From NCBI RefSeq assembly GCF_932294415.1, contig NC_065538.1, positions 9,926,330-9,990,329 of the forward strand: DNA of 64,000 bases, written 5' to 3'. The notes below the pieces were generated by a model that made no database searches, had not been told where the DNA came from, and worked only from the letters and a program-made list of their open reading frames with translations. The position numbers and the translations under genes were made by a program. This DNA comes from Quercus robur (lineage: Eukaryota > Streptophyta > Magnoliopsida > Fagales > Fagaceae). Of this stretch, positions 1 to 10,922 are shown piece by piece (position 1 is the stretch's first letter; the number at the start of each line of letters is the position of its first letter).

Positions 1-874
1 AGCCAAATTGCTAAATTTATGACTCCACCATTGTGGATGCTCTAAGGTGTTAGTGGTGTGTAATTGTAACTATACTGTAAGTCTCAGTAAGTCAATGACA
101 GTAAGTTAGTAGACTTCATGTATTTGCCTAGAAACTGATGAGTGATGAAAAAACAAAATAATTTATCAAGATAAGAATAGATTTTGTACCAATGAGAGGA
201 AGACACATGTGGGAAGCCTTATCACTTTGATTAAAAACCGGTGAGGGCTGAATAAAAAAAAAAATTATTTTGAAAAAAAAATGTAAACTTCGGTTGGGTC
301 GGGCTATACAGGTTTCAAATTCTTCAACCCTCCACTTAAGTCGAATAATTGTTAACCAAAAATATTATCTGTCACAAAAAAAAAAAATGTCACATGTTAG
401 TTACCATAACAAGGAGATGATTTCTCATATATGTTTAGCACATTACAATTTTAAAACTACTACTTTTTGAAGCTAATTGAAAGGGTGATAGTGTGACATG
501 ACACCAATGCCAAATATAGACCCACAGTTACTATATCAATATCATGTGAATCAAATATGGATGAAAATCAACTACTTTTATCAATATCTTAGTTAAAAAC
601 AAGTGCATTACAATTTTTCATTGAATTTTATGGCATACAACTTTAGGGAAAATATATTTTCATTTTCCAAACAAACATACATGCAAAGAAAATGAAATTA
701 GCCATTGAGACCTTAAATGCCCTTAAGTTTATGGAGACATATTACATAATATGCAATATTCTTCACAGAACAGATATGCAATTTAGTCAACCAATCACTC
801 AATAAATAACTCAACTACTTTTCCAAAAATGTCAAATAATGTTACCATTGATGTGATTATGCAATCTTAAATTG
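1..874. other. AT-rich intergenic DNA
   Basis: No gene, RNA gene or element end is recognisable here. The sequence is AT-rich with short A-runs; the open frames in it are short and look random. From about 875 onward it becomes similar to the stretch at 3140-3300, which marks the edge of the duplicated ankyrin unit. Confidence 0.6.
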
Positions 875-1076
875 TTTATAAGATTATGTCTAAATATAAA
901 ATGCATTATGTTTTATTTTATTACACAAAACTTACGCAAATTAGGAATAATTTTAGATGGCACCTATTTATTATTGAACTTACCAAATATACATTATGCT
1001 CAATTGTTTTTAAGATTAAAAAGAATTAAATAGGGTGACAATAAAAAATTTGATAAAATAAAATCAAGAAATATAC

Positions 1077-1704
1077 CTAATCTTTTCATCTTTATGGAAA
1101 CATAAAATGATAATTCAAGTCGAGACCTTCCAATGAGACCACGATTTCCATATGATGCTAGTAATAAAAGCCCAACAATTTGCTTATCGAGAGTAGCTAG
1201 ACACAATGGAGATTTCCTATCTTCATTTAAAATATATGCCGCGTTTGGATCTCCCCTATTTCTCATTTGCAACTCTACAGTAGAACTATTAATGAGGATT
1301 TTCAAAACTTTCAGATGTTTACTTTTTGTGGCCACATCAATTGCACTGTCCCCTAGGATGTTTTTCTTGGTAAGAAGGAAGAGGAAGTGATCAAAGAATA
1401 ATTTTGCGATCTTAGTACTTCCAAAACTTATTGTCTCTTGTAGCAAGAAATTCCCTAATGGGCTCTTTTGAGAAAAAATGTTTGATAATGAGAGTTGTTT
1501 GTCAGTTGACATATGTTCCAACATGTCAACAAAACCAATTACATCATCATTGGCTAATGGTTGATGAAAGGAAGCAAAATCAAAGTCAAGGAGGGCAGTG
1601 TTCTTGGATTGGTAGAGGTTTAGAAACTTTTTTAACTTTAAAGTTTCCAACCTTTCATTGAGAATGTCTTGGGCATAAATTTGCACCAGTATGTCCACAG
1701 CCAT
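1077..1704 (-). pseudogene. Ankyrin-repeat protein, exon 1, copy A (gene remnant)
   Basis: The reading frame from the ATG at 1704 gives about 209 residues ending in a plausible donor (TTAG|GTATAT) at 1077. It shows ankyrin-type stretches such as ILGDSAIDVATKSKHLKVL and SPLCLATLDKQIVGLLL. It closely matches copy B at 3340-4039 but lacks about 26 codons in the middle (between LQMRN and the DPN of DPNAAYIL). The family is the plant ankyrin group related to ACD6/ITN1-like proteins, which normally add more ankyrin repeats and a membrane PGG domain in later exons. No such exon lies downstream (toward 1), so this looks like a truncated duplicate. Whether it is transcribed cannot be told from sequence. 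Confidence 0.6.
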
Positions 1705-1789
1705 TAATAAGAAAGAAACTTGATTTTTTTTTTTTTTTTGGAGAAAATCAAAAAATGAAATGTAAACACCATAAGAAAAAAGCAATGAA

Positions 1790-2400
1790 AAAAATCATTG
1801 CAATAACATTAAAGTCACTGCAATAGTTGATACAAGGTGTTGCAATAAAATTTAAGGTAATAGTTTTGTGCAACAAAAACTTTTGTTGTAAAAAACTCTA
1901 AATATTTTAATAACAATTTGATACAATGATATATATATATATATTTGCAATAAACAATTTAAAGTTTCGAATATCTTGTAGATATAGACTATTATTTCAC
2001 GAATCTTATTGCAATAGATTGTAAATAATCGAACAAAATAAGTCAAATTTAACTATTGCAATGAAATCATTGTAATAGATAATTACTTCATTTTGTCATT
2101 GCAATAGATTATGAAATAACTAATACTAGATTATTACAATGATATATTCGTTGTAGTTTCATGTTTGTCATTGCAATAGATTGTAAAATAATTAATATCA
2201 AATTATTGCAATGATAACTTCGTTACAATAATGTATTTGTTCAAATTTTCATTGCAATAGACTACAAAAATAATTGGTATCAATTTATTGCAACTATTTC
2301 TTTATTTTAAGTTATTATAGCAATTTTCCTAATATATTAAAGCTTCTATTGTAACAAAAAATTATAAATTATTGTAACTTATTATTGTTGATGCAATAAT
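1790..2400. repeat. TTGCAATAG-type repeat array 1
   Basis: The words ATTGCAATAGATT, TTATTGCAATGATA and variants recur every 40-90 bases in both orientations, with spacers such as GTAAAATAATTAATATCAAA. The same array recurs at 4510-4700, 5360-5550 and 6220-6760. Dense short subrepeats in both orientations are known from the subterminal regions of plant CACTA (En/Spm) elements. No CACTA terminus or transposase was found, so the class is a guess. Confidence 0.6.
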
Positions 2401-2460
2401 TATTTGATCAATCATCAATGATAAGATCATTTACACTTGTCTCATTATCAATTCATTTTG

Positions 2461-4039
2461 TCAAACGATGTCCAAAGCTGTCAAACATTCTTTATTTAGA
2501 TAACTGAAGTTAACTCTCCTATCCCATGTAAGAGAACACGTAACATTTGAATGAAAATTGATAGAGGCCAAATGCAAAACTATGTGTCCATTCTCATCTA
2601 TTTCATTTAGAAGCTTTTCAAACATTGGGTTTAATAATATACTTTTCACCATTATGTCTTGCCCATGCTTTGTCGCAATAGGCAATATATTTTGACCTAA
2701 ACTATTCAATAATTTAGATGGATCACGCCATTGCTATTCAAGAAATATTTCAACAGCCTTAATGTATGCCTTCTTGCTTGATATATGAATAGGAGGTCAC
2801 CCTTTAGGCTCTATAAATGGGCCTGTTGTCTGAATTTTGTTAAAATGAACTAAATTCCGTCAATGTAATTATTGGCTGCAGCTAAATGTAGAGGTGTCTT
2901 CCCTTTTTGGTCTCTTACGTGGAAGAGTAATGGGTTCTTGCTAAAACCCTCTTCTAATATATCTAAGTTAACCAAAAAAAAAAAAAAAAAAAAAATTAAA
3001 ACATGAATGACATTTGAAAGAATTTACTAGAATATATTAATTTAGAACATGCATGACATGCAATATCTTTGTTACAATTAATGTGGAAAATACAAAGTAT
3101 TTTTTTTTTTAGAGAAAAAAAAATCAAGTGGAAAATACAAAGTAAGTGTGATACAAAACATGCAATGCATTATGTTTTATTTTATTGCACAAAACTTATG
3201 CAAATTAGGAATAATTTTAGATGGCACCTATTTATTATTGAACCTACCAAATATACATTATGCTCAATTGTTTTTAAGATTAAAAAGAATTAAATAGGAT
3301 GAAAATAAAAAATTGATAAAATAAAAGTAAGGAATATACCTAATTTTTCCATCCTTATGGCAACATAAAATGGTAATTCAAGTCAAGACCTTCCAATGAG
3401 ACCACGATTCCCATATGGCGCTAGTAATAGAAGCCTAACAATATGCTTATCGAGAGTAGCTAGGCACAATGGAGATTTTCCGTCTTCATTCAAAATATAT
3501 GCCGTGTTGGGATCTCTCCAAAATAAAAAATTGATGGCTTCATAACAAATAGGAAAAAACATAGCTTTATGTAAAGTGGTGTTTCTTATACTATTCCTCA
3601 TTTGCAACTCTAAAGTAGAGCTATTAATGAGGATTTCTAAAACTTTTAGATGTTTATTTTTTGTGGCCACGTGAATTGCACTGTCCCCTAGAATATTTTT
3701 CTTGGTAAGAAGGAAAGGGAAGTGATCAACAATGAATTTTGTGATCTTAGTATTTCCAAAACTTGCTGCCTCATGGAGCAAGGAATTCCCTGATGGGCTT
3801 TTTTGGGAAAAAATGGTTAATAATGGGAGTTGTTTGTTAGTTGACATGTGTTCCAACATGTCAACAAAACCAATTACATCATCATTGGCTAAAGGTTGAT
3901 GAAAGAAAGCAAAATCAAAGGCAAAGTTGGTGGTGTTTGTGGATTGGTGGAGGTTTGGAAACTTTTTTGACTTTAAAGATTTCAACCTTTCATTGAGAAT
4001 TTCTTGGGCATAAATTTGCACTGGTATGTTGACAGCCAT
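2461..4039 (-). pseudogene. Ankyrin-repeat protein, copy B, two broken exons
   Basis: Exon 1 runs from the ATG at 4039 to a donor at 3340 (700 nt). Exon 2 begins after CTTAG at 2962, and the phases agree (K-L-D-I-L-E-E-G-F across the junction). The protein has an N-terminal stretch beginning MAVNIPVQIYAQEILNERL, then ankyrin motifs (SGNSLLHEAASFGNTKI, ILGDSAIHVATKNKHLKVL, KTPLHLAAANNYI, HIVLHLASINF). Exon 1 has a TGA shortly after NRGLIGRS, where copy A has CGA. Exon 2 has a TAG after NNYIDGI, then a frame change, then TGA after EPKG and TAG after EIFLE. It is a host pseudogene of the ACD6-like ankyrin family. No membrane domain is seen beyond 2461. Confidence 0.7.
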
Positions 4040-4703
4040 TGGTAAGAAAGGAATTTGAATTTTTCTTTTTCTTTTTGAGAAAAACAAAAGATGAAATGTA
4101 AATAAGAATTACGAGGAAATGTGAGTAAAGAACTATGAATACACTAAGAGAAATGGTAAGTACAATTTTTGTGACATATTTATAATGAAGTAAAATTCTA
4201 CAGAAACCATCGGTATTTAATTAGAAGACTACACTTGGAATCAAAACATTTTGGCATTAAATGTTGACAAAATTTTGTTGCCATATTAGCCTACCTGAAA
4301 TCCATGTTGTCATTTGTAACATGGATGGGTCATGCAGATTTCGTTAAGCTTTCTCCAAAAACATGCGTCACTCTTATAAATGATCAATAAAAAGGTAGTA
4401 GATTTCTTGGGCATAAATTTGCATTGGTATGTTGACAGCTATTGGTAAGAAAGGAACTTGAATTTTTATTTTTCTTTTTGAGAAAATCAAAAGATGAAAT
4501 GAAAACACTATGAGGAAAAAAGAAATTTATTGCAATGAAAAAAAAAATCATTGCAATAACATTAAAGTCGTTGCAATAGTTGATACCAAATGTTACAATA
4601 AAAATTAAAATAATAGGTTTGTGCAACAAAAAAACTTTTGTTGCAATCAACTCTAAATATTTTAATAACAACTTTGATGCAATGATATAAATATTGTTGC
4701 AAT

Positions 4704-4885
4704 ATGTCAACAAAACCAATTACATCATCATTGGCTAAAGGTTGATGAAAGGAAGCAAAATCAAAGGCAAAGTTGGTGGTGTTTGTGGATTGGTGGAGGT
4801 TTGGAAACTTTTTTGACTTTAAAGATTTCAACTTTTCATTGAAAATTTCTTGGGCATAAATTTGCACTGGTATGTTGACAGTCAT
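4704..4885 (-). pseudogene. Ankyrin exon 1 fragment, copy C
   Basis: About 61 codons from an ATG at 4885 (MTVNIPVQIYAQEIFNEKLKS) through LANDDVIGFVDI match the 5' part of copy B exon 1. The match stops abruptly where the TTGCAAT array begins, so the open frame then runs into repeat-derived codons. The piece is too short to make an ankyrin protein. Confidence 0.7.
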
Positions 4886-5554
4886 TGGTAAGAAAGGAAT
4901 TTGAATTTTTATTTTTCTTTTTGAGAAAAATAAAAGATGAAATGTAAATAAGAATTACGAGGAAATGTGAGTAAAGAACTATGAATACACTAAGAGAAAT
5001 GGTAAGTACAATTTTTGTGACATATTTATAATGAAGTAAAATTCTACAGAAACCATCGGTATTTAATTAGAAGACTACACTTGGAATCAAAACATTTTGG
5101 CATTAAATGTTGACAAAATTTTGTTGCCATATTAGCTTACCTGAAATCCATGTTGTCATTTGTAACATGGATGGGTCATGCAGATTTCGTTAAGCTTTCT
5201 CCAAAAACATGCGTCACTCTTATAAATAATCAATAAAAAGGTAGTAGATTTCTTGGGCATAAATTTGCATTGGTATGTTGACAGCTATTGGTAAGAAAGG
5301 AACTTGAATTTTTATTTTTCTTTTTGAGAAAATCAAAAGATGAAATGAAAACACTATGAGAAAAAAAGAAATTTATTGCAATGAAAAAAAAAAATCATTG
5401 CAATAACATTAGAGTCGTTGCAATAGTTGATACCAAATGTTACAATAAAAATTAAAATAATAGGTTTGTGCAACAAAAAAAACTTTTGTTGCAATCAACT
5501 CTAAATATTTTAATAACAACTTTGATGCAATGATATAAATATTGTTGCAATATG

Positions 5555-5733
5555 TCAACAAAACCAATTAAATCATCATTGGCTAAAGTTTGATGAAAGG
5601 AAGCAAAATCAAAGGCAAAGTTGGTGGTGTTTGTGGATTGGTGGAGGTTTGGAAACTTTTTTGACTTTAAAGATTTCAACTTTTCATTGAAAATTTCTTG
5701 GGCATAAATTTGCACTGGTATGTTGACAGCCAT
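5555..5733 (-). pseudogene. Ankyrin exon 1 fragment, copy D
   Basis: This is the second copy of the same 60-codon fragment inside the next 847-bp unit, beginning MAVNIPVQIYAQEIFNEKL at 5733 and ending at the same breakpoint with the TTGCAAT array. It differs from copy C by a few substitutions (for example HQTLANDDLIGF against HQPLANDDVIGF). Three smaller pieces encoding only MxxNIPMQIYAQEI lie near 4406-4443, 5252-5290 and 6099-6138. Confidence 0.7.
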
Positions 5734-6219
5734 TGGTAAGAAAGGAATTTGAATTTTTCTTTTTCTTTTTGAGAAAAACAAAAGATGAAATGTAAATAAG
5801 AATTACGAGGAAATGTGAGTAAAGAACTATGAATACACTAAGAGAAATGGTAAGTACAATTTTTGTTACATATTTATAATGAAGTAAAATTCTATAGAAA
5901 CCATCGGTATTTAATTAGAAGACTACACTTGGAATCAAAACATTTTAGCATTAAATGTTGACAAAATTTTGTTGCCATATTAGCTTACCTAAAATCCATG
6001 TTGTCATTTGTAACACGGATGGGTCATGCAGATTTTGTTAAGCTTTCTCCAAAAACGTGCGTCACTCTTATAAATGATCAATAAAAAGATAATAGATTTC
6101 TTGGGCATAAATTTGCATTGGTATGTTGATAGCCATTGGTAAGAAAGGAACTTGAATTTTTATTTTTCTTTTTGAGAAAATCAAAAGATGAAATGAAAAC
6201 ACTATGAGAAAAAAAAAAT

Positions 6220-6770
6220 TGATTGCAATGAAAAAAAAATCATTGCAATAACATTAGAGTCGTTGCAATAGTTGATACCAAATGTTACAATAAAAATTGA
6301 GATAATAGGTTTGTGCAACAAAAAAACTTTTGTTGCAATCAACTCTAAATATTTTAATAACAACTTTGATGCAATGATATAAATATTGTTGCAATAAATA
6401 ATATATTGTTTCAAATATTTTGTAGGTATAGGCTATTATTTCACGAATCTTATTGCAATAGATTGCAAATACTCGATTAAAATAAATCGAATTAAATTAT
6501 TACAATAATATCTTCATTGTAATAAATAATTACTTCAATTTGTCATTACGATAGATTATGAAATAATTGATACCAGCTTATTGCAATAATATATTTGTTG
6601 CAATTTTGTGTCTATCATTGCAATAGATTGTAAAATAATTAATATCAAATTACTGCAATAAGGTATTAGTTCAAAATTTCCATTGCAATAGATTACAAAA
6701 ATAATTTGTATCAATTTATTGCAACAAGTTCTTCATTTTAAGTTATAACAACAATTTTTCCTAAATAATC
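6220..6770. repeat. TTGCAATAG-type repeat array 2
   Basis: This is a longer array of the kind seen at 1790-2400, with CATTGCAATAGATTGTAAAATAATTAATATC-like units repeated at loose spacing. It ends near AACAACAATTTTTCCTAAA, which parallels the end of array 1 near 2330. The two long arrays are therefore copies of one sequence carried along with the duplicated ankyrin unit. Confidence 0.6.
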
Positions 6771-7356
6771 ATGTTAATATTATAAAAGATGAAACTCAAA
6801 AAATTGGGAAATAAAATTTACTTTAGCATTAATAGTGATACCAAACATATGAATAAAAAGCATAATACAAATTCTAAGAGATATCTCTAAATGTTCATGC
6901 TTTTCAAGCATTTTAACTTTTCAAAATGCATGACGAATGCCAATGATAAATACACTATTGTATTTGAAGACTTGGCTATCAAGACAATAACATAACTTAC
7001 TAGGAGTTATAACTTGAAATAGAATAGCATAAATTTTTCAAGAGAGGTTCATGATAATAAAGCATACCAAACATAAGTAATTTCCTCTTTGATTATGACC
7101 AGAGTTGTGGGTGTGACTATTACGACTTATAAAATGTAATATGTTAATCATTTTACTATACCTATTTAAAATTAAAGCAATCGAGTTAGTCATAATTTCC
7201 TTTAAAAAAAAAAGTTAGTCATAAGATTCTATTTAATTCATAATTGCATACACAAGCTTATAATAACTTTTATACATGTTCATTCAACATATTCTTCATC
7301 CAAAATTTCATATAGCCATAAGCAATTCATCTCCTCCATTTTTTTTTTTTTTTTAT
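6771..7356. other. AT-rich intergenic DNA
   Basis: No gene is recognised. A run of 18 T at 7339-7356 is read here as the poly-A tail of the minus-strand LINE that follows. Confidence 0.5.
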
Positions 7357-10320
7357 ACCATTCATAAGGAGATAAAAACAAAATCAAAAATCATAAAAGG
7401 GCTAGACTAAACCAGCATTGGTTCATTGGCACACGAGTTGCCAATTTAGCTACAGACCAAACCTCCTTTACAACCAAATGGGGAACTAAGATCATATTAT
7501 AGGAAAGACCATGTTGAGTTAGGAAAATTAGATCAGCCATTCTAGAACTATCAAGCCAATCTAGAGTCTTTTTCTTCTTAAAGGATTGAAGAAGTTCCCT
7601 ACTATAACTTAATAGCAAAATTTGCTGAAAATTGTGATTTCTTGTTGTGATTCTAGCTTCCACCATAGCTTCCAGCAATGCCTCATCTGTGATTTTGGCT
7701 TTGCTACTAACTACACCACAAAAGATTCTATCTCACTAGATATTGACAGCTTCATAAGCAATGCCACTCCTATGAGGTTTTCTGCCCCTAGCACCTGCAA
7801 CTTTGATGATCAATTGCCATTGCCTTGCTGCTGATTGGTGCTCTGGCCTTGGGCTTCTATTGAGTCTGTTGTTGTGTGGGTGTTCAATGAAGGTTTCCTT
7901 ATACTTACAAGATAAAGATTGGGTAGTTAGAATCACATCCATAGGGTTAGGGTTAGTTCCTTTTGTTGAGGTCCAAAATATTATAAGTATTTAAATCCAA
8001 AACTAATGAGCTCTTAAGGATAGATAAGGCCCAATCCGTGAGCCAAAGCCCATTTGAAATGGGTAAAAGGAAGCCCAAGCTCATGAATGGGTAAGCCTTG
8101 GGCCTTAGAGAATGAAGAAAAAAGCAGAGGAAGCTTGGCCTAGGCTCTGTGAGAGAAACCCCCAAGGAGCCCAAAAGGAGACTGGACTAGGATATTGAGA
8201 AGTTGCTAGAACTAGAGAGGGGATCCTCAGGAAGTGTAGGAAAGAATCAGCTAGGAGTTAGACAGCTCATGGAAGCATGCTTAGGGGCACGAGGAACGAA
8301 GAAAGACATGTCTCATCAATTGCCTGCAACTTAGAAAAAAAAGGCTTTGGAAACAAATGATGACTTAGGAACCAGCACCTATGAAGAGAAGCTTGGTACC
8401 TTGAGAAGAGTAGTAAGGTGAACCATGAAAGAAGGTGGCTGGAGATCTTTCAACCTGACAGGGCCTATTTAGAGAAAAAATACAAAGGATGAGGCAGCCA
8501 AAATAGGGGTTCTGAAAAGCCTCTCTAGAAACCTTGGAAAAAGATATTAAAAGTCAGCCTCTAGGACCCCTCCCCCCAAAAGGGGAAATTCAGTTGGGGA
8601 CTTTTTGGAGGAAAACCTCAAAAGAAGAATATAGTGAGAAAATTAAGAAAGGCCTAACCACCAATGTTGCTGACACAACATTGGTTCGAGACTCAGGGCA
8701 GTAAATAAAGGGAATCAATGGTACACCAAAAACCCTAGAAAGGTACTATAAAGGGGGAATCAGCAAAAACCATTCAGCAATAAGGAATTAGAGCACAAAG
8801 ACCCTTTGAAAAAAATCATTTAAATCTCAGGAAAATAGAAAAAGAGAAAAACACTATAAGGGATCCTGAGACAGGTACTAGAGGATACACTTGGATTCAA
8901 GGGCATTCAAACATCACAAGTCTTGGAAGTCTATAGAAAGCTATCCAAGTTTGTAACTTTTGAATTTATTTGAATCTTGTAACACATCCCAGTGAAAACA
9001 AGGGTCCAATATACTAAAACTTAATATAATGAAATATCATTTTATTTTCTGAGGATCCCTAACGTCCTTACATGCTTTTTCTTTATTTCTTTATTGTTCC
9101 TTAACTATTTACTTTATCATATGTATATATTTGCATGTATGAATATGTATGTGTTGTAAGATCCATGCTTTGTGCACAACTTGGTTTGTAATCAGCTTAA
9201 TATAGTTACGGTGAACCAAACCCAGTCCACCAAATTACAAGTATAAGGCCCAGGATCCTTGTTTCTACTTAGGCCTGGGTATTGTCCAAAAAAGGAACCC
9301 ACACCTTAATGAATCACCCTGTTTCTATGGTTCTAAATGGTCCATGGAGTCGTGAAGGTGGCTTGCAAGACACTATTGAATCTATCCCTCTTACTTTGTA
9401 TTTAGACAAGAGCAAAGTTAACCAGTGTTGAACAAATATGTTACTAAAATCTAAGGAATGAATGGCTAGGGTGGAGCCATGCCAGCAAGCTCTAGTAAAG
9501 GGACAAAGCAAGAAAAGGTGGGTTGTAGATTCATCTTCTTCATTGCATAGAGGGCATTTACTAGAGGTTGAGATGCCTCTGTTTTTTAGGCTAAGTAAAG
9601 TGGGTAGGCTATCATGCATGAGTTTCCACATAAAATTGTTGATTTTTAAAGGGACCTTAACTCTCCAAATTAAGTTCCACACCCCTTCCAGAGTCTGAGC
9701 TTGCCTAGCAAGGGTTGAATGATCCTTTACCAGGAATTCATATGCCTTTTTGACCTGATAATCCCCATTCTTTGAGTATTTCCATAGAATTTTATCTTGA
9801 ACTGATCCTATTTTGGAAATAGGAATTTGCAAGATTGTAGAGGCTTGGGGGAATGGGTATAAAGATCTAATCAGATCTATCTTCCAGGTATTGGTATGTT
9901 GATCAATTAAGTCTCCCACTTTACCAGTAGTAAGGCTTGGGTGGTTCAAGTTCAAAGAAGGGTCATGAAACCAATTTTTGTGGTTGAGTGGAATACCATA
10001 ACCATTTCCAACCCACCATTTCCCTTCTCTTGGTTTGTGGATTTCTTGTTGGATGATGTTTTTCCAACACCAGAAGTGGTGAGGTTTAGGTCTACATTCC
10101 TGAATTGGGCAGCTAGGGAAATATTTAGCCTTGAAAGTTCTAGCCAACAAAGAGTGAGGATTATGGTTGATTCTCCAATAATTTATTATCCAAAATTTGT
10201 ACCTCAAGATGTGATCAAATTATTTGGGAAAAAAAACGCTATCCAAAACTTGACCACAAACTCATCATCAATCATGGCCCACAAATGCTCTCCTAGAGTT
10301 CACAATTGCTTCTAAAGAGA
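7357..10320 (-). mobile_element. 5'-truncated L1-type LINE, interrupted by an LTR-like insert
   Basis: The minus strand at 10207-9314 encodes the last part of a plant LINE ORF2. It has the SLLARTFKAKYFP and WWVGNGYGIPL stretches and a zf-RVT zinc-binding region (PLKINNFMWKLMHDSLPT, then CPLCNEEDESTTHLFLLCP). The protein match resumes at 7960-7391 with an RNase H-like region (AGARGRKPHRSGIAYEAV, then ILLLSYSRELLQSFKK and LATRVPMNQCWF). The two parts are separated by about 1.3 kb of non-LINE DNA. Reverse transcriptase and endonuclease are missing, and a T-run at 7339-7356 is its tail. Several stops and frame changes show it is dead. Confidence 0.8.
7964..9288 (+). mobile_element. Candidate solo LTR inside the LINE
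   Basis: This 1.3-kb block starts TGTTGAGGTCC and ends TATTGTCCA, fitting TG...CA ends. It splits the LINE protein match, has a TATA-like CTATAAAGGGGG at about 8748, and is rich in AAGCCCA words often seen in plant LTRs. No internal retroelement genes lie beside it, so a solo LTR is the best reading. A target duplication is not clear. The flanks instead show an inverted GTTCCTTTT / AAAAGGAAC, which could be chance or could point to another element class. It is younger than the LINE it interrupts. Confidence 0.5.
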
Positions 10321-10441
10321 TTTGAAGAACCTAATTTCCATAATCATTTAAGTCTGACTGCCTTTTCTCACATCATATTTAATCTATTATGGAACAAAAG
10401 AGCCCAACTATTTAGCTCCATATTTAGTTAGCTATCCCATA

Positions 10442-10503
10442 ATTATATATAATATTATATCATATCAAAAAGCAATTTGATATGATATAATATTATACAT
10501 AAT
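10442..10503. repeat. 28-bp inverted repeat hairpin
   Basis: Arms at 10442-10469 and 10476-10503 pair with one mismatch around a 6-base loop (AAGCAA). The arms are AT-only except for the ATATCAAA/TTTGATAT part. It lies about 420 bases upstream of the FHA gene start and may be a tiny MITE remnant. Confidence 0.7.
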
Positions 10504-10630
10504 TTTTAATAGTGACGCCAAAAAAGTACAATGAAATTGGTCGGAATGGAAATGTTCCATTCTGATGGAAAAGCCGAAACTAGGTCCAAAATAGTATTTT
10601 GAACATTTTTAGTCTTAAAATTTTGTTCTC

Positions 10631-10633
<3 letters not shown>

Positions 10634-10668
<35 letters not shown>
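10634..10668. repeat. Poly-A tract
   Basis: A run of more than 30 A upstream of the FHA gene, followed by AAGAAAAAGAAAAG. No element body was recognised on either side. Confidence 0.8.
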
Positions 10669-10669
<1 letters not shown>

Positions 10670-10922
10670 AAAAGAAAAGAGGTGGGCTACGGTTGTGTAT
10701 ATACACACATACATAAGGCGAAATCTGATTGGGCTTTGGAGAGAGAGAGAGGTAAATGTATATGTCTGATTGGGCTTTGGTGAGATATTTGGGCTTCAGG
10801 GAAAAAATGCGAGATGGGTTCAGATTTTGGGCTAGATGGGTTAAGCCGGACATGCTCAGTTATACATTAAATTAAAGCAATAAGACCCAAAAAGACAAAT
10901 TAGTTGAAGCAGTTGGGAAGCT

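Larger units (their letters stand above)
4383..6076. repeat. Two tandem 846-848 bp units, with a third partial copy
   Basis: The word ATCAATAAAAAG starts units at 4383, 5229 and 6077, giving periods of 846 and 848 bases. Each unit holds, in plus-strand order: a 15-codon piece of ankyrin exon 1 (minus strand), a short TTGCAAT array, about 60 codons of ankyrin exon 1 (minus strand), and about 340 bases of what would be its upstream region. Units 1 and 2 are nearly identical by eye. The third runs into the long array after 6220 without the larger exon piece. The upstream part also matches 4040-4380, beside copy B. Confidence 0.85.

Noticed and set aside
1790-6760. Repeated TTGCAATAG units as a CRISPR-like array
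   Set aside because: Spacing is irregular, units occur on both strands and are degenerate, and the DNA is a plant nucleus. It is transposon-like repeat DNA.
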